The notes under the pieces were generated by a model. That model saw nothing but the letters and a program-made list of their open reading frames with translations, searched no databases and was not told where the DNA came from. A stretch of DNA of 64,000 nt from Notamacropus eugenii (lineage: Eukaryota; Chordata; Mammalia; Diprotodontia; Macropodidae), in NCBI RefSeq assembly GCF_028372415.1, contig NC_092877.1:212652116-212716115 (forward strand), written 5' to 3'. A program made the translations under genes and the position numbers. How positions within the stretch are numbered: the first letter of the stretch is position 1; each line of letters begins with the position of its first letter. Positions 22,379 through 33,916 of the stretch are shown one piece after another.

Positions 22379-22550
22379 GGATTCTAGTCCAGTCTTTATC
22401 TGAAATGACCAGACAACTTTTGCTTGAAGAACTCTATGGATGGTAATCTGAGGCTGCCTGTTCAACATTCTGGACAATGGTAATTGTTGAGGTTAGGAAG
22501 TTTCTCTTGATGTTGGAAACAGAACTTTTGGCAACTCCCATCTTAGATGG

Positions 22551-22849
22551 TCTCATTTTTTCTTATTTGTAATAATTAATTTATTTTAGTCAACAGTCAT
22601 TAACACAAGATTTTGAGCTCCAAGTTTTCTCCCCATTTCTCCTCTCCCCTCATCCCAAGGTGGCATACATTCTGATTACCCCATTCTCCCAGTCTTCCCT
22701 CCCCTCTGTCACTCTACCACCCTCTTATTCCCACTCCCCCTCACCTTCTTGTAGGTCAAGATAGATTTGTATGCTCCATTACCTATACATCTTATTTCCT
22801 GGTTGCATGAAAAAACAGTTTTTGACATTTGTTTTTAAAACTTTGAATT
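22551..22849 (-). mobile_element. 5'-truncated L1 3' UTR insertion, antisense
   Basis: T-rich start, 'gattttgagctccaagtttt', pyrimidine-rich tract (22630-22740), then 'cttatttcctggttgcatga'. This is the 3' UTR of another marsupial L1 lineage. 'gatggt' at both edges may be a short TSD. Confidence 0.7.
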
Positions 22850-22978
22850 GATGGTTTTGGCTTTTCAAGATGGAGCAATGCAAGTCCTCTCTTTCCTTCA
22901 ACTGTCAAGCCTTCAAATATTTTAAGATGGTAATCATAAATCTTCTCTATGAAGGTTAAACATTTTCATTTCCTTGTT

Positions 22979-23240
22979 TTTGTTGTTTGTTGCTGTTAAG
23001 TCATTCTTTGGTCATGGCTGACTTTTCATGCTCCCATTTGGGATTTTTATGACAGAGATACTGGAGTGGTTTACCATTCCCTTCTCTAGTTCATTTTACA
23101 GATGAGGAAACTGAGGCAAACAGCATTAGGTGACTTGCTCAGGGACATACAGCTAGTAGGTGTCTGAGGTCAGATTTGAACTTAGGAAGATGAGTCTGCT
23201 TCTAAGCCTGGCACTCTGTTCACTGTGCCACCTAGTTATA
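22979..23240 (-). mobile_element. RTE-tailed tRNA SINE, antisense
   Basis: 'gtggtttaccattcccttct', 'gatgaggaaactgaggcaaa', 'gtgtctgaggtcagatttga', 'tgtgccacctag'. Imperfect flanking repeats ('tttcatttccttg' and 'tttcatgtccctta') suggest the target site. Confidence 0.9.
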
Positions 23241-23877
23241 GCATGGTTTCATGTCCCTTACCATACTGGTCATCATTCTCAAGACATATTCCAGCTTGTC
23301 ATTGTTCCTAAAATATGGCACACAAAAATGGACATAACATACCAGATTATATTACCAGATCAGAATGTATATTTTCTTGTTTTGGACACCTTGCTTCTAA
23401 TTCTTATGATTGCATTATGTTTTCTTGGCCATCAAAACATACTGCTACTTATAAGGAGCTTTTAGCTCACCAAAACTCTTAGCATCATTTTTGTATGAAG
23501 TGTCATCTAGCAACATTTCTCCCATTTTGGACCTTTATAGTTTATTTTTTTTTAGAAAAAACTCATTTTTAGAATCATGCTATTATATTCACTCCACAGC
23601 TTTGACTCTTGGACATCATTTGGGATCTTGATTATTAGATTTGATTTTTTGCAGCACTATATGTACCAGAGTAGCTTGTGTCCTCAGATTTCAACAGCAC
23701 GCTTCTACTTTGATGGAGCTGTGATTTCCTTGAAGTGGATACTCCCAACAGTGAGTGGTACATACCAATATCCATTCATTCTTTCTCATAACAAGCAACT
23801 CTTGTCCATAGCCTCCTCCAAGGCCTCCATAAGGAGCTTAACTAATATTCCTCAAGATCTTGCAGTTTGAACAGCAA

Positions 23878-24372
23878 TGTTGTTGTTTGTTCTACAGTGA
23901 CATCACAGGTGATGTCTTGCCTTGTATGTGAATTATATTTAAGTGAGGCAGAGTTGTACTAAGTCATTAGCCTCATTTTCTTCTAGAGTCATTAAATTCT
24001 AGAGGCAAGACAGAAGTTAGGATGACTGGCATAGCCAGATGCAGTGGATGACCTTGGCATCTTTGATGTTTGACCGACTCCCAAGTACTCCACAGTACCT
24101 ACTTGATCAGCCTTCATTGCCATTGAAACAAATTATTTCCATCTGATCAATCCATCAGAGGAGGTCCTCACATCTTTGTGGTAGACAACCCTCTAATTCG
24201 CCAGGAGATTTGAGGCTTACTGGTTGCTTTGAATCTGGTTTAGCCCATCTGTGGAGACTAGGATGTGGCTGCTGGGCATGTTACAGCTTTTTGGAGCCAC
24301 AGGTGAGAGTTGGATGCCAGGTAGACACCAAAGATGGATAAGCAGCCTTGAAAAGGGTTTGGTAAGCTCTCA
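23878..24372 (+). mobile_element. Unclassified dispersed family (copy 2, longest sense copy)
   Basis: About 495 bp alignable by eye to the antisense copy at 31540-32050 along its whole length. The second half shares 'ttacagctttttggag' (24281) and 'caggtagacaccaaa' (24318). The first half shares 'ttaagtgaggcagagttg' with the 53.4 kb copy. No open frame, no TIR seen. The 300 bp just upstream (23581-23877) are unclassified and could belong to it. Confidence 0.7.
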
Positions 24373-26196
24373 CATCAGAGGTTATATTCTTCCCTGAATG
24401 CACCCCTTCTTCCCAGAATAGCAAATTGATGTTCATTGACGATAAATAAAAAAATCTAAACAAAAAAATTTATTTTAGGATATGGTTTGTGCTCATCTTC
24501 CTGACACTGGTTATTTATTTTTCTGATAAGACTTCTAATTGCTGGAAGGAATACTGTTGCAGTCACTCAGACTTTTCAATGACTCCAAATGGAAATTTAA
24601 AGTCCAGGAGATTTCTAAGGCTGGAAACATCTGTGTCAAGATTGTTGCTTGTTCACCAGTGTTTAGGCAAAGAAATGGAATAGTCATCTAAGGCTTTGAG
24701 GTCTATTATCCATCTCACCTATATGAGTACTGAAATGTGCTACCAGCTTCAATAACTGGCAGGAGCAAGGTTAGAAAGGGAACAGAAGGAGGTGGGGAGG
24801 AACCCATAAACTCCTTTACAAGAAGTTCTAGAGAGAGGATCACAGTCCCTACATTTTAAGCCTATAGGGAAGGAGAGGTAACAGAGGGAAGAGTAATGCC
24901 TTTTAGAGTGTACTGAGTAAGCTGTCCCTCTCTGGGCCACTACACAGGGACAGAGGGATTTCTGAGTTATTTCAAAGTGCCACTGTCCTTTATGTGTCTC
25001 AGAGAGTGGACAGGAAAGCTCAGTTCAGTTCCACAATACTCTGGAGTATATTCTAGCCAGGACAGATCAAGACTGGGGGGGAGGGGCATTTCCTTGATCA
25101 TCCCCACCCTTTACATCATAATTAAAGATCTTAGATTACTAATTAATCTTAAACTAAAGATAAAGCAACTTCAAAGCTTCAAAAATAAAACAATGTCAAG
25201 TTGCCTTCAGCCTTATGTCACTTGCAAGTTTATTTTTTAGTTCTTTTTTCCGCACTCATCAATGAAGTCTCAAATAGGGAGAACATAGCTACATTCATAG
25301 TTACAGGGCACATAGAAATGTAAATATTTGGGCAGGGGAGCTTTATATTTAGGGCCTAGATATCTCCAAATGGAACAATGATCTTAGATGCCTCAAGGTG
25401 GTTGAAGTCTTAGTCCTAAGTTCAGGATGCCACTCAAGTTTTAGCTAGGCTTAATCAGATACCTTCTCACTGGTAGATTTAAAAACTTACTGGGAAATCT
25501 TATCCCCTCTGCATTAAATTAATCAATATTGCCAGTAGAGTGATTCTCAGACAGGCCAAAACCACTTTATAAAGACCTGAGAAAGGAATCAGAATTATAT
25601 TTCTCCTAAATTTTCAATCTAGTCTTTAGCTAAAAAGAAGGATTGTTGAAATGGGGGCAGGAATAGAGAACAGTGGACAAAGATTCACATAAAAAATGGG
25701 TTTTCTACACAGTCTCATTGGTTTAAACTCTACCATAAATAAACGTCTTCAGAAACAGCCCTGCTACTGGACCCAGGTATCAACAATAAAGTGAAGATAA
25801 AGTACAATAACAAAACAATGGGAATGACTTTTGTAACCATTTGATCCATGGCATTTCAAGATAAACTGAAAGACAAAAACTCTCATGAGGATAGAGAGAA
25901 ATTCCCAATTACACAATGTTGAAGGATGCGTTACATTAGGCTAGGTATGGGGTGTCTTCTTGGGACTTCAGTCCCTTATTTCCCTATGAAAGGCTAAGGA
26001 CAATGTACCTTTTTCAATATTTTTGGAAATTCATTTCCACATTTTAACAGCAAAAATTTTCCTCCATTAGTCACAGTTGATTCCAGGAACGACTTGGTTG
26101 ATTTGGTAAAATGAGTTTTTATTATGCATCATTAATTGAGCTTGCAAAGAATTCTAGTTTAATAGACCTTTAAAATTATAGGGAGGTGATCATTTT

Positions 26197-26198
<2 letters not shown>
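24373..26198. other. Unclassified, repeat-poor block
   Basis: No interspersed repeat recognised in 1.8 kb. A short G-rich run is at 25074-25085. Open frames here (60-87 codons) have no recognisable domains. Part of the longest repeat-poor stretch of the window. Confidence 0.45.

Positions 26199-26268
<70 letters not shown>
26199..26268. repeat. (AC)35 microsatellite
   Basis: Seventy bp of uninterrupted AC. Confidence 0.99.
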
Positions 26269-26270
<2 letters not shown>

Positions 26271-26654
26271 CAATTACCTGTATTTCAGGCACAGAGCTAA
26301 AGAGTAAATCTGTCTGAAATTCCATGAGCAGTAAACTCTGGGAAAGAATATGCTTTCAAAACAGAGCGATTAGAAGAACAAAATGTTACAGTATAATGTA
26401 ACCCTGGTCACTTTTTCACTGGAACTTTCCACCCACTACTCCTGAAAGAAAAAAAAAAGTACTCTTGAGTACCGAACAACCATTATGAACTTATTTTTTC
26501 CTTAATAGTTGCTGGCATATTAACTGTTGAGTAGGTTGTTCTGGGACTTCTCACTAGGTCTTTATTATTCCTTTTCTATTCAATGAAGTGACATTCCTAG
26601 TTAGTTATGAAGTGGAAAATGCAGGTCTTATAACTTACCATGCTGCTCATATGC

Positions 26655-26681
26655 AAAAAAAAAAAAAAAAAAAAAAAAAAA
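26655..26681 (+). repeat. Poly(A) run, 27 bases
   Basis: A pure A27. It could be the tail of an unrecognised retroposed sequence upstream, but no AATAAA or known family precedes it. Confidence 0.95.
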
Positions 26682-28107
26682 GGAAAAAATTTAAACCAGT
26701 TTCTTTTTTTGTTTTGTTTTGGAAGTAGAAAGGCATTTTTTTCTTTCTCCTTCATTTCTTTTTATTATGGATTTGACAAAAACTAACGAAAAAAGAACAT
26801 TTCCATTTACAAAAAACATGTTGAACAATGCTTGGTGATTTTACATGGCATTTTGCACAGGACCCATGCTAAGTTTCTCTGTATTATTCTATTTTTAACA
26901 TTTATATTGGCAAAACAAAAAACATTTTAAAAAATAATTAAGATTATTCAAATTCTAATTTCCCTACCATACCTAACTAGGATATTTTCTGAACTAATTA
27001 CTTAGTTAATATGTAAAACAAAGATGAGAGAAATTGAAATGTCATATGTTGCAATGCTAGGAGCTATGTCTGTTTATAATATGTGTAAGCCATGTGCCTG
27101 CCAACTCTGATGGTAGGTAATATTCTTTGGGGAATATTTCTCTACTCTTGGCTCAGAGTCCCCACCCTGAAAGCAGGGAAACAAAATTTTCCACAGTATA
27201 TAAGAGACAGCTTTATTGAACAGACAACATGGAAAGGGAAACAACAACTGCCATCACCTTCAAATGGTTTACCCTGATCCCTTCTAGGAGCTGTAGTCTC
27301 AATGCTTTTGTTTCTAGTTAAGAACTTTTGTATATCTTTACTATTCATAATATCCTTTTTCTGCTAAGTAGTTTTCACTGAGATTCAATTCTTATTAGTC
27401 CAGTGGGTTCCTCAAGACTCCCTTGCTGCCATCACCATGTTGCCACCTAGTATGCTCATCTGGGGATGGTCTCTGCCCTGACTTTACTGAAGCTCAGTGC
27501 TCTCTCCCAGACCCTGATATTTGAGTTTTCTTTCCTTCCAAGTGTCAGTCTTACTTTCTGGAATTTTTCTCTTTAGGAGATTCTCACTCTTTGCTGTCTT
27601 CTTCAGGAGAACCTCACCTCAAACTAAATCACAGCTCCTTTGCTGGCAAGTACGCTAGCTCTTTAGAACTTTCCCTTCCTTATTTTTTTTTCTTTTCTTT
27701 CTGGTGCTGCATAACATCTTTTCAGTGTCAAGTCCTAGTCTTTGTGGCCTTGTTCAACCTTGGTTGATGTTTTATACCATAATAAGACTTTGTTCCCAAG
27801 ACTTCATTTCCGGAACACCCTAAAGTACTTCCTCTCCCAGTCCCACCTCTGACCCCATGGGGAGGGATTCCATATATCACTGTAGAATCCCAATAATAGA
27901 ATATTATTTTAAGCCCTATTCCTTCTATGATTTCTAAAGAAGCTGCTACATATGTCACTACACTACATAAATCAACTACATGAGAAGCTACCAGAGTTCA
28001 AAAGCTGGAGTTTGTTGTATCATTTTGTTTTTCCTGTTGACAAAGAGAAGAGGTAAGATACAACACTGAGCTAACAGACTGTGTTTTTTGAAACATTTAA
28101 TGCTCTG
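26682..28107. other. Unclassified, repeat-poor block
   Basis: A TATA-like 'gtatataagagacag' is at 27196. No gene model can be supported, and no interspersed repeat is recognised with confidence. 26760-26900 faintly resembles older LINE 3' sequence. Confidence 0.4.
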
Positions 28108-28300
28108 GCTCTGTGGTACAATGGACAGGGACAGTAGATATCCTCAGGGGTCTGAAGACCCTAGGTTTATATATTACCTCTGATTTCTACTATCTGTGCT
28201 ACCTTGAGCAAGCTTTTAACCCCTCAGGGCCTCAATTTTCTTTTACGGACCATGAAGGAGTTGGACCAAATGGCCTTTGAGGTCTAAATATATGATGACA
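28108..28300 (+). mobile_element. MIR-type SINE
   Basis: 'ctgtggtacaatggacaggg', 'gctaccttgagcaagctttt', 'gttggaccaaatggcctttg'. Confidence 0.75.
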
Positions 28301-28394
28301 TGCACTTGAATGTATGTATGTACGTGTGTTTAAGAATTAAAGGGTCTTGACTACCTACTATCCAAGTCCCACTTACTGCCTCCCATCTTGTTGC

Positions 28395-28600
28395 TTTATT
28401 ACTATTTTATTGATTAATAATTTTAATTAGTTAATTTTATTATTTTATATCATTTATTATTATACTATATTTATATATAGTATAAAATTTATAAATACAA
28501 CATATGTTCATACTATTATTTTAGTACTAAAATTGGCTTAATTTAAATTCAATTAATTAAGCACTTTTATTAATCTTTGTTCATTAATATTTTCATGGGA
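28395..28600. repeat. AT-rich low-complexity tract
   Basis: Nearly GC-free TTA/TAT-rich sequence. Confidence 0.85.
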
Positions 28601-28756
28601 AGATAAACAGAAAAATGAAAGGAGCTATTTTCACTTTCATAGGTAAAGAGGAAGATGAAATGTTGATGAAACTGTAGATGAAAATATTTGAGTTTTGTGC
28701 AGAATTCTATTTTTTTTCTTCTTGTCTCTGAGGATCATGGCTAAAGTGACAGCATG

Positions 28757-28915
28757 TTGTTGTGGTTAGAGAACTGGATTTTTCATCAAGATCTCAGTTC
28801 AAGTTCTTAATGTAAAACAGCCATGAAAGAATGGGCCAGTCATTTAAGCTTCACCTGCACAATGTGGATAAAAATGCCTGAAATAGGTCTTAGGGTTGTC
28901 CTGAGGCTCAAAAGA
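28757..28915 (+). mobile_element. CORE-SINE
   Basis: 'gttgttgtggttagagaactgg', 'agatctcagttcaagttctt', then the core 'gggttgtcctgaggctcaaa'. Confidence 0.7.
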
Positions 28916-28931
28916 GATCCATCTGTCCTAT

Positions 28932-29166
28932 TTTGTCATTCATTCATTACAGCCACGTGTGACTCTTTGTGATCCCATTTGGGAGATACTGGAGTGCTTT
29001 GTCATTTCTCTCCTTCATCTTTAGAGAAGATAAAATGGAGGCAAGTAGAATTAAGTGACTTGCCCAGGGTCACACTGTGAGTAAGTATCTGAGGCCAGAT
29101 TTGAACTCAGATCTTCCTGACTTCAGTCCTGGAGCGCTATCCACAGCACCAACTAGATGTCCCTAT
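28932..29166 (-). mobile_element. RTE-tailed tRNA SINE, antisense
   Basis: 'gtgactctttgtgatcccat', 'gatactggagtgctttgtca', 'ttgcccagggtcacactgtg', 'ctatccacagcaccaactag'. Confidence 0.9.
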
Positions 29167-29207
29167 CTTGTCTTATATAATTGCCAGTTATTGTCATCAT
29201 CATTATC

Positions 29208-29238
29208 ACCATCCCCATCCCCATCCCCATCCCCATCA
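29208..29238. repeat. (CCCCAT)n short tandem repeat
   Basis: Five hexamer units, open in both orientations as dipeptide repeats (Pro-Ser and Asp-Gly). Coincidental coding. Confidence 0.9.
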
Positions 29239-29249
29239 CTGTCGTTAGT

Positions 29250-29330
29250 AGTAGACATTGTTTCATCCATGGCATTTGTGTCCTTGGTGCTTAGTATTGT
29301 GTCTGGTACATAATGGGTACACAATAAGTG
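29250..29330 (+). mobile_element. L2 LINE 3' tail
   Basis: 'gtgcttagtattgtgtctgg', 'tacataatgggtacacaata' match the L2 end. Confidence 0.65.
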
Positions 29331-29391
29331 CTCCTTCTCCTTCTCCTCCTTCATCTTCTTCTCCTTCTGTTCCTCCTCTTCCTCCTTCTAA
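29328..29391. repeat. CTT/CTC polypyrimidine tract
   Basis: Pure pyrimidine with few interruptions. Confidence 0.9.
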
Positions 29392-30415
29392 TAGATTGAT
29401 GTCAACAGCAACTGGCATCTAATGTAGAATTACTCAGAGATAACATAGGCCAATTTGTATCTTATAGACTCCTCCAACAAATGCTTATCCTGACTCTGCT
29501 TGATGATACCCCCACAATTGAGAAATGGAGACCTTTACTTAGAAGTCACAGTGCTGTTGAACAGTGATGAGGAACATGGAGGAAATGGACCTTCTTCTCA
29601 AATCTGTTTCCTGACTTTTGGGTCAAATTTATTTATGACTTTTCATCACTAGATGATGTTTGAGGATGGAATGAGGGAGATGTTTTTGAAGCTGATGAGG
29701 AGTAAGAATGATAGATTATTGCCATGATTTTGGTTGGTGTGGTAGGAGAAAGATTCTAAGTCCTACCTCTTGAAAGTTAATTTAGCTTTTCTTCCAAAGA
29801 TATTGAGACTATCCTTGGAGCTCTGTTGGCTCAGGGGACTAAAAGTTTAGGCTATTTTCATGTTCTGGTCTCCTGAATATAAACATAAGCCATTAGGAGC
29901 TCCAGGTTCCCTCTCTGATGCTTGGCTGGTGGAAAATGATGGGCAGCTCAGGAGAGAAAGCATTGTTTAACTCAATTTGAGCTTTCCTCAGTACCCATCC
30001 CTGTTGAATATCCTTCTATTGCTATGACTAAGTAAATTTCCTTTTTTTTAACTGCTAAATGACCTAAGTGTATCTCATTTTGTTCTAATATTGTACGTGG
30101 ACTATGAGGGAAATGTCCTGAGTCAGATTTTGCCTAAAATATAAGAATAGTAGATTTCCATAGTTTCAGATGCATATAGAAGCAATATATGTCATAGGAC
30201 TATCACATCTGAGCATGAATGAATTTATATACATTTGATAGGAAATTGGAAGTGTTTGGTCATTTTTTAAAAATTGTGGTCATTCTTTTTTGATGGGACA
30301 CATCAATTTTTTCTTCTTAATTTATAAGTCCACTTCCTGGATAGGAAATATCTCAGACCCACATACCTTCTCAGGGAAGATTTGTTAGCATAACAGTGAT
30401 GAAATCTCACTGAAT
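29392..30415. other. Unclassified non-coding DNA
   Basis: No repeat or gene recognised in 1 kb. Confidence 0.45.
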
Positions 30416-30668
30416 CTAGGTAGCCAAATGGAAAGAGTGCTGGATCTGGAATCGGGACAATTTGAGTTCAAATCTGGCCTCAGACACTAATTTGTTTTGT
30501 GATTTGGGTCAAGTTGCTTAACCTGTCAGCCTGTGTTTCCCCATTTATAAAATGGGTATAATAAAAGCATCTACCTCACAGAGTTGTTATGAGGATCAAG
30601 TAAAATAATATTTATAAAACCCTTTGTAAAACTTAGCACTCTTTTAAATGCTAGCTGTTGCTTTTAGT
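30416..30668 (+). mobile_element. CORE-SINE, nearly complete
   Basis: 'gagtgctggatctggaatcg', B-box-like 'gagttcaaatctgg', 'gcatctacctcacagagttg', 'gttatgaggatcaag' and tail 'aatgctagctgttgc'. Confidence 0.9.
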
Positions 30669-30969
30669 TTTAAAGCTCAATGTATAACCCTCTAAAGTAT
30701 GATACTAATAAAAAGTTCAGAATAAATAGACCGAATACATATGGTCCTAACAACTACTTTAAAAAAATCACTTCCATACTAATTGACTCATTTGGGAATG
30801 TACTTCTTAATAGATTTCTTGCCACTGTTTTGAAATTCAATTGTAAAAAAATAAATTAAAAACAAACAAGTCATAAACACTTGGGTAGAATGCTTGAGCT
30901 TAAGCCTCCATGGAAATGGAAGGTTACAAAACTGTCTAGTTTATTCTGGTTCAATGCATTTAAATAAAG

Positions 30970-31178
30970 TTCTTAACCTAGAGTCAGTGAACTTAAAAAT
31001 ACATAAATAATAAAAATTTATAACTATATTTTAATATAATTTAATTGATATAACTATATTTTAATATAATATAATTTGGGACTCCTTTGTAGTCCCAAAT
31101 ATTTTTATTTTATTCATTTGAAAACACTATTTTAAGAAGGGGTCCCGCAGCCTTCACCAGACACAAAAAGGTTAAGAA
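30970..31178. mobile_element. Small element with 10-bp TIRs (MITE-like)
   Basis: Ends ttcttaacct (30970-30979) and aggttaagaa (31169-31178) are perfect inverted repeats. The inside is AT-rich with a 30-bp tandem duplication of 'ataactatattttaatataat' (31020 and 31050) and 'gaaggggtcc...cttcaccagac'. It looks like an ancient non-autonomous DNA transposon. No coding capacity. Target-site duplication not identified. Confidence 0.6.
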
Positions 31179-31187
31179 TGTCTGATC

Positions 31188-31290
31188 AAACATTTATTGA
31201 ACACATACAATTCACAGAACCTTATGTTAGGATGTGTGGTAGATCCAAAGCTTAGGTTAAGCAAAGTCTTTTCCCTCATATAGTGGGTCT
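31188..31290 (-). mobile_element. L2 3' end, antisense, diverged
   Basis: 'aacatttattgaacacatac' and 'cagaaccttatgttaggatg' follow the antisense L2 tail. Confidence 0.55.
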
Positions 31291-31422
31291 TCCCTGTCCC
31301 TTCTCCCTGACAACTTCTTAACTCTACAATCTTTAAATTCTGTTTTAGGTACACTATTTTCCTTAATTTTAAAAATTACTCCCTTTGTGTATTCAAATCT
31401 TTTAGTATCCTCCTAAGACATT

Positions 31423-31436
31423 CCCCCCCCCCCCCC
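31423..31436. repeat. C14 homopolymer
   Basis: Pure C-run adjacent to the far end of the unclassified family copy. Confidence 0.95.
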
Positions 31437-31539
31437 ACAGTGGTTCACTTCATTGGTGAACCACCCATTCAGTAGTTCACTTAAGCCAATCACAAAGCCC
31501 TCACATACCAGAAATGTCAGTGTTCTTTGAACAGCCCAT

Positions 31540-32050
31540 TCACCCTTTTTCAGGGATGCTCATTCACCTTTGGTGTCTACCTGACACTCAACTTTCACTT
31601 GTAACTCCAAAAAGCTGTAGCATGTATAGAAGCCATACCCTGGTAAACCATATTGGCAAATGAGATAAAAAAGGTTGTGGGTTAACCAATAGATCTCAAA
31701 CCTCTCAGTAAATTAGGGAGATGTTTACCCCAAGTATGTGAAGACTTCCTCCAACAAAATAGTCAGATGAGAACAATTTGTTCCAAACGGTCATGAAGGT
31801 GACTGGATCAGGTGGTATGAAAAGTTTAGAGCTTAATTATACCTCAACGATGCCAGTGTCATCCACTGCATCCTAACTATCACCAGTCATCTTAACTTTT
31901 GTCTTGTCACTGAACTTGAATGACTGAGAGAGTGAGGCTGACAACTTTGTACAATTCTGCATCATTCAAGTACAATTCATGAGGAAGACAAGTTATTGCC
32001 CCATGACATCATTTGTCATCTACAAAACCAAAGGACTGCCATCACCACCA
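31540..32050 (-). mobile_element. Unclassified dispersed family (copy 3, antisense)
   Basis: The reverse complement aligns with 23878-24372: shared 'ctccaaaaagctgta' (31605) and 'tttggtgtctacctg' (31569), 'ctgtgcaaag'-type middle and 'gatgactggtgat' around 31880. It may extend to the C14 run at 31423. Confidence 0.7.
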
Positions 32051-32175
32051 CCAACACACCTCTATAGAGAGGATCTTTAGACTGATCTCATATTTCAAGT
32101 GCTAGAGATACATTTTTAAAATTGTATTTTTCAATGATGAAATTGTAGTTTTCACATTAATAAACCCCACTGAGT

Positions 32176-32232
32176 GGTATGTGTGTGTGCATGTGTGTGC
32201 ATATGTGTGTGTATGTGTGTGTGTCTGTGCAT
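32176..32232. repeat. Imperfect (TG)n
   Basis: TG units broken by CATG and TATG. Confidence 0.95.
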
Positions 32233-32403
32233 TGGGGATAGGTAACAAATTCTCCTTTCTCTAAAGCTCAGTGCAGCAGGCCCTCAAGAATATCTGACAC
32301 AAATGGACACACAAACTCCATGTTTTGAGATAGGGTATAGTGAGAACATTTTGTTTTATTTCTTTTGAAATAGGGAATTTTGGTTGATGTAGAGTTATAC
32401 TTC

Positions 32404-32657
32404 CTGAGGCAGCTAGTTAGCATAGTAGATAAAATGCTGGCCCTGGAGTCAGGAGGACCTCAGGTCAAATCTGGCTTTAGACACTTACTAGCTATGTGAC
32501 CTTGGTCAATTCACTTAACCCTATTTGTCTTGGCTTTCTCAACTGTGAAATGAACTGGAGAAGGAAATAGCAAACACTTCAGCATCTTTGCCAAGAAAAC
32601 CCCAAATGGAGGTCACAAAGAGTCAGACATGACAGAAAATGACTGAATAGCAATGAT
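32404..32657 (+). mobile_element. RTE-tailed tRNA SINE
   Basis: 'gaggcagctagttagcatag', 'ggccctggagtcaggaggac', 'gccaagaaaaccccaaatgg', 'agagtcagacatgac'. Confidence 0.93.
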
Positions 32658-32824
32658 GGAGACAAATGAGAGTCATATAAAATGCTCTAGAAAATTTTAG
32701 AATATTTTCAGGTGAATGAGAGAATGAGGAAAGAGTATAGGAAGAGCTGACCCCTTAACTAAGCCCTGAAGGAAGGATTTTCATAGGAAGACATGAGTAT
32801 GGAATACATTTCAGACACACCTAA

Positions 32825-33125
32825 ATATAGCTAAGATTTATGTAGCCTTTTACATATATCGCACATTACAATTTTGTAATTACAAATTTATAATTTGTAT
32901 AAAGTGTAAATTGTAATTTTGTAATGACAAATAATTGCAACTATTTGATTTTCACAATAACTCTGTGAAGTAAATTTAATTCTAATTATTCACTTTTTCC
33001 AGACAAGGAAACTGAAGCTTAGCCAATTTAAGTGACTTGCCCAGGGTCACACAGTCATTGCGTTTTTGAGGTAAAATTCAAACCCCAAATGTTCTGACTC
33101 CAAGTCTAGCACTCTACCATAGCCA
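32825..33125 (-). mobile_element. CORE-SINE, antisense, with AT-rich insert
   Basis: 'aactctgtgaagtaaattta', 'caaggaaactgaagcttagc' and 'ttgcccagggtcacacag' mark the SINE. 32865-32935 contains repeated near-palindromic 'aattttgtaattacaaat' units expanded inside its tail. Confidence 0.75.
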
Positions 33126-33871
33126 TGTATCTGCATGGATATTTGTCTTATTAAAAATACTGCAGGAGCTAGTGAGGATGCCATTGACTATTGGAATGAA
33201 CAAGTCTCTGAGGCAATAGTGGTGGCCCTTTGATGTGGAGAGAGCATGATTTTCAGGTTTCTGTGCAGTAAAACAGATGAATGGTCTTGAGTCCATGCTC
33301 ACCTACCACTTTTCTCACATAGACAATAAGGGGTAGTACTGTGGGTGCCATGCAGAGAATGTTTTTCTCCAAAAAGGAGGAAAGCTATGTCACACCCTTG
33401 GCTAGACTAACATGTAATATTTAATACACAGTCTTCCTGGCAGAAAGAAAACCTCCTTCAGGTACTGCCAACAGAGCTGCTGATGCATTCATTCCCTGTA
33501 AGGGAGCTTGTCCAGGATGATTACAATAGAAAACATTATGGTCATGGCTGGCAGGACTGGGCTCATTTAAGAGTCTATTAGTGGTTCCATTCTACACCCT
33601 AGTGTAACTCAGATGCTTTAGTGCCTGCTAACTGAAGATTTGTACTCTTTTCCCTGATGCTGAAAACTACCTGGTATTTTAAAATTGGGGAGTGTGAGGA
33701 GAAATGGGTGGAGAAAGTGTGAGGCTATGCCTGTGCCAGAGACATTTAACTTTAGGGGAAAGCCTTTCTGGTAACATTGAATTCTGGAGGAAGAGTTCCA
33801 TTTTTTCTTTAGCTGCAAACATTGACTCTAATTATCAGTTTACAAACCTTTTTGCCATTATCCTGCCTGGG

Positions 33872-33872
<1 letters not shown>
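33126..33872. other. Unclassified non-coding DNA
   Basis: No gene or repeat recognised. Confidence 0.45.

Positions 33873-33913
<41 letters not shown>
33873..33913. repeat. (TG)n microsatellite
   Basis: Forty-one bp of uninterrupted TG. Confidence 0.98.

Positions 33914-33916
<3 letters not shown>

Larger units (their letters stand above)
22385..23580 (-). mobile_element. CR1/L3 LINE 3' region, antisense, split twice
   Basis: Three pieces in consistent order: 22385-22550 ('gttaggaagtttctcttgatg'), 22850-22978 ('tgtcaagccttcaaatattt') and 23241-23580 ('ccagcttgtcattgttccta', 'accagattatattaccagat', 'gatcagaatg'). An L1 3' fragment and an RTE-tailed SINE are inserted in it. Confidence 0.8.

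Noticed and set aside
27190..27230. TATA-box promoter at 'gtatataagagacag'
   Set aside because: No initiator, open frame, CpG island or second promoter element nearby; a single TATA-like match in AT-rich DNA is weak.
29077..29354. Pro-Ser / Asp-Gly repeat proteins
   Set aside because: Produced by the (CCCCAT)n tract and the SINE and L2 sequence around it; no independent coding evidence.
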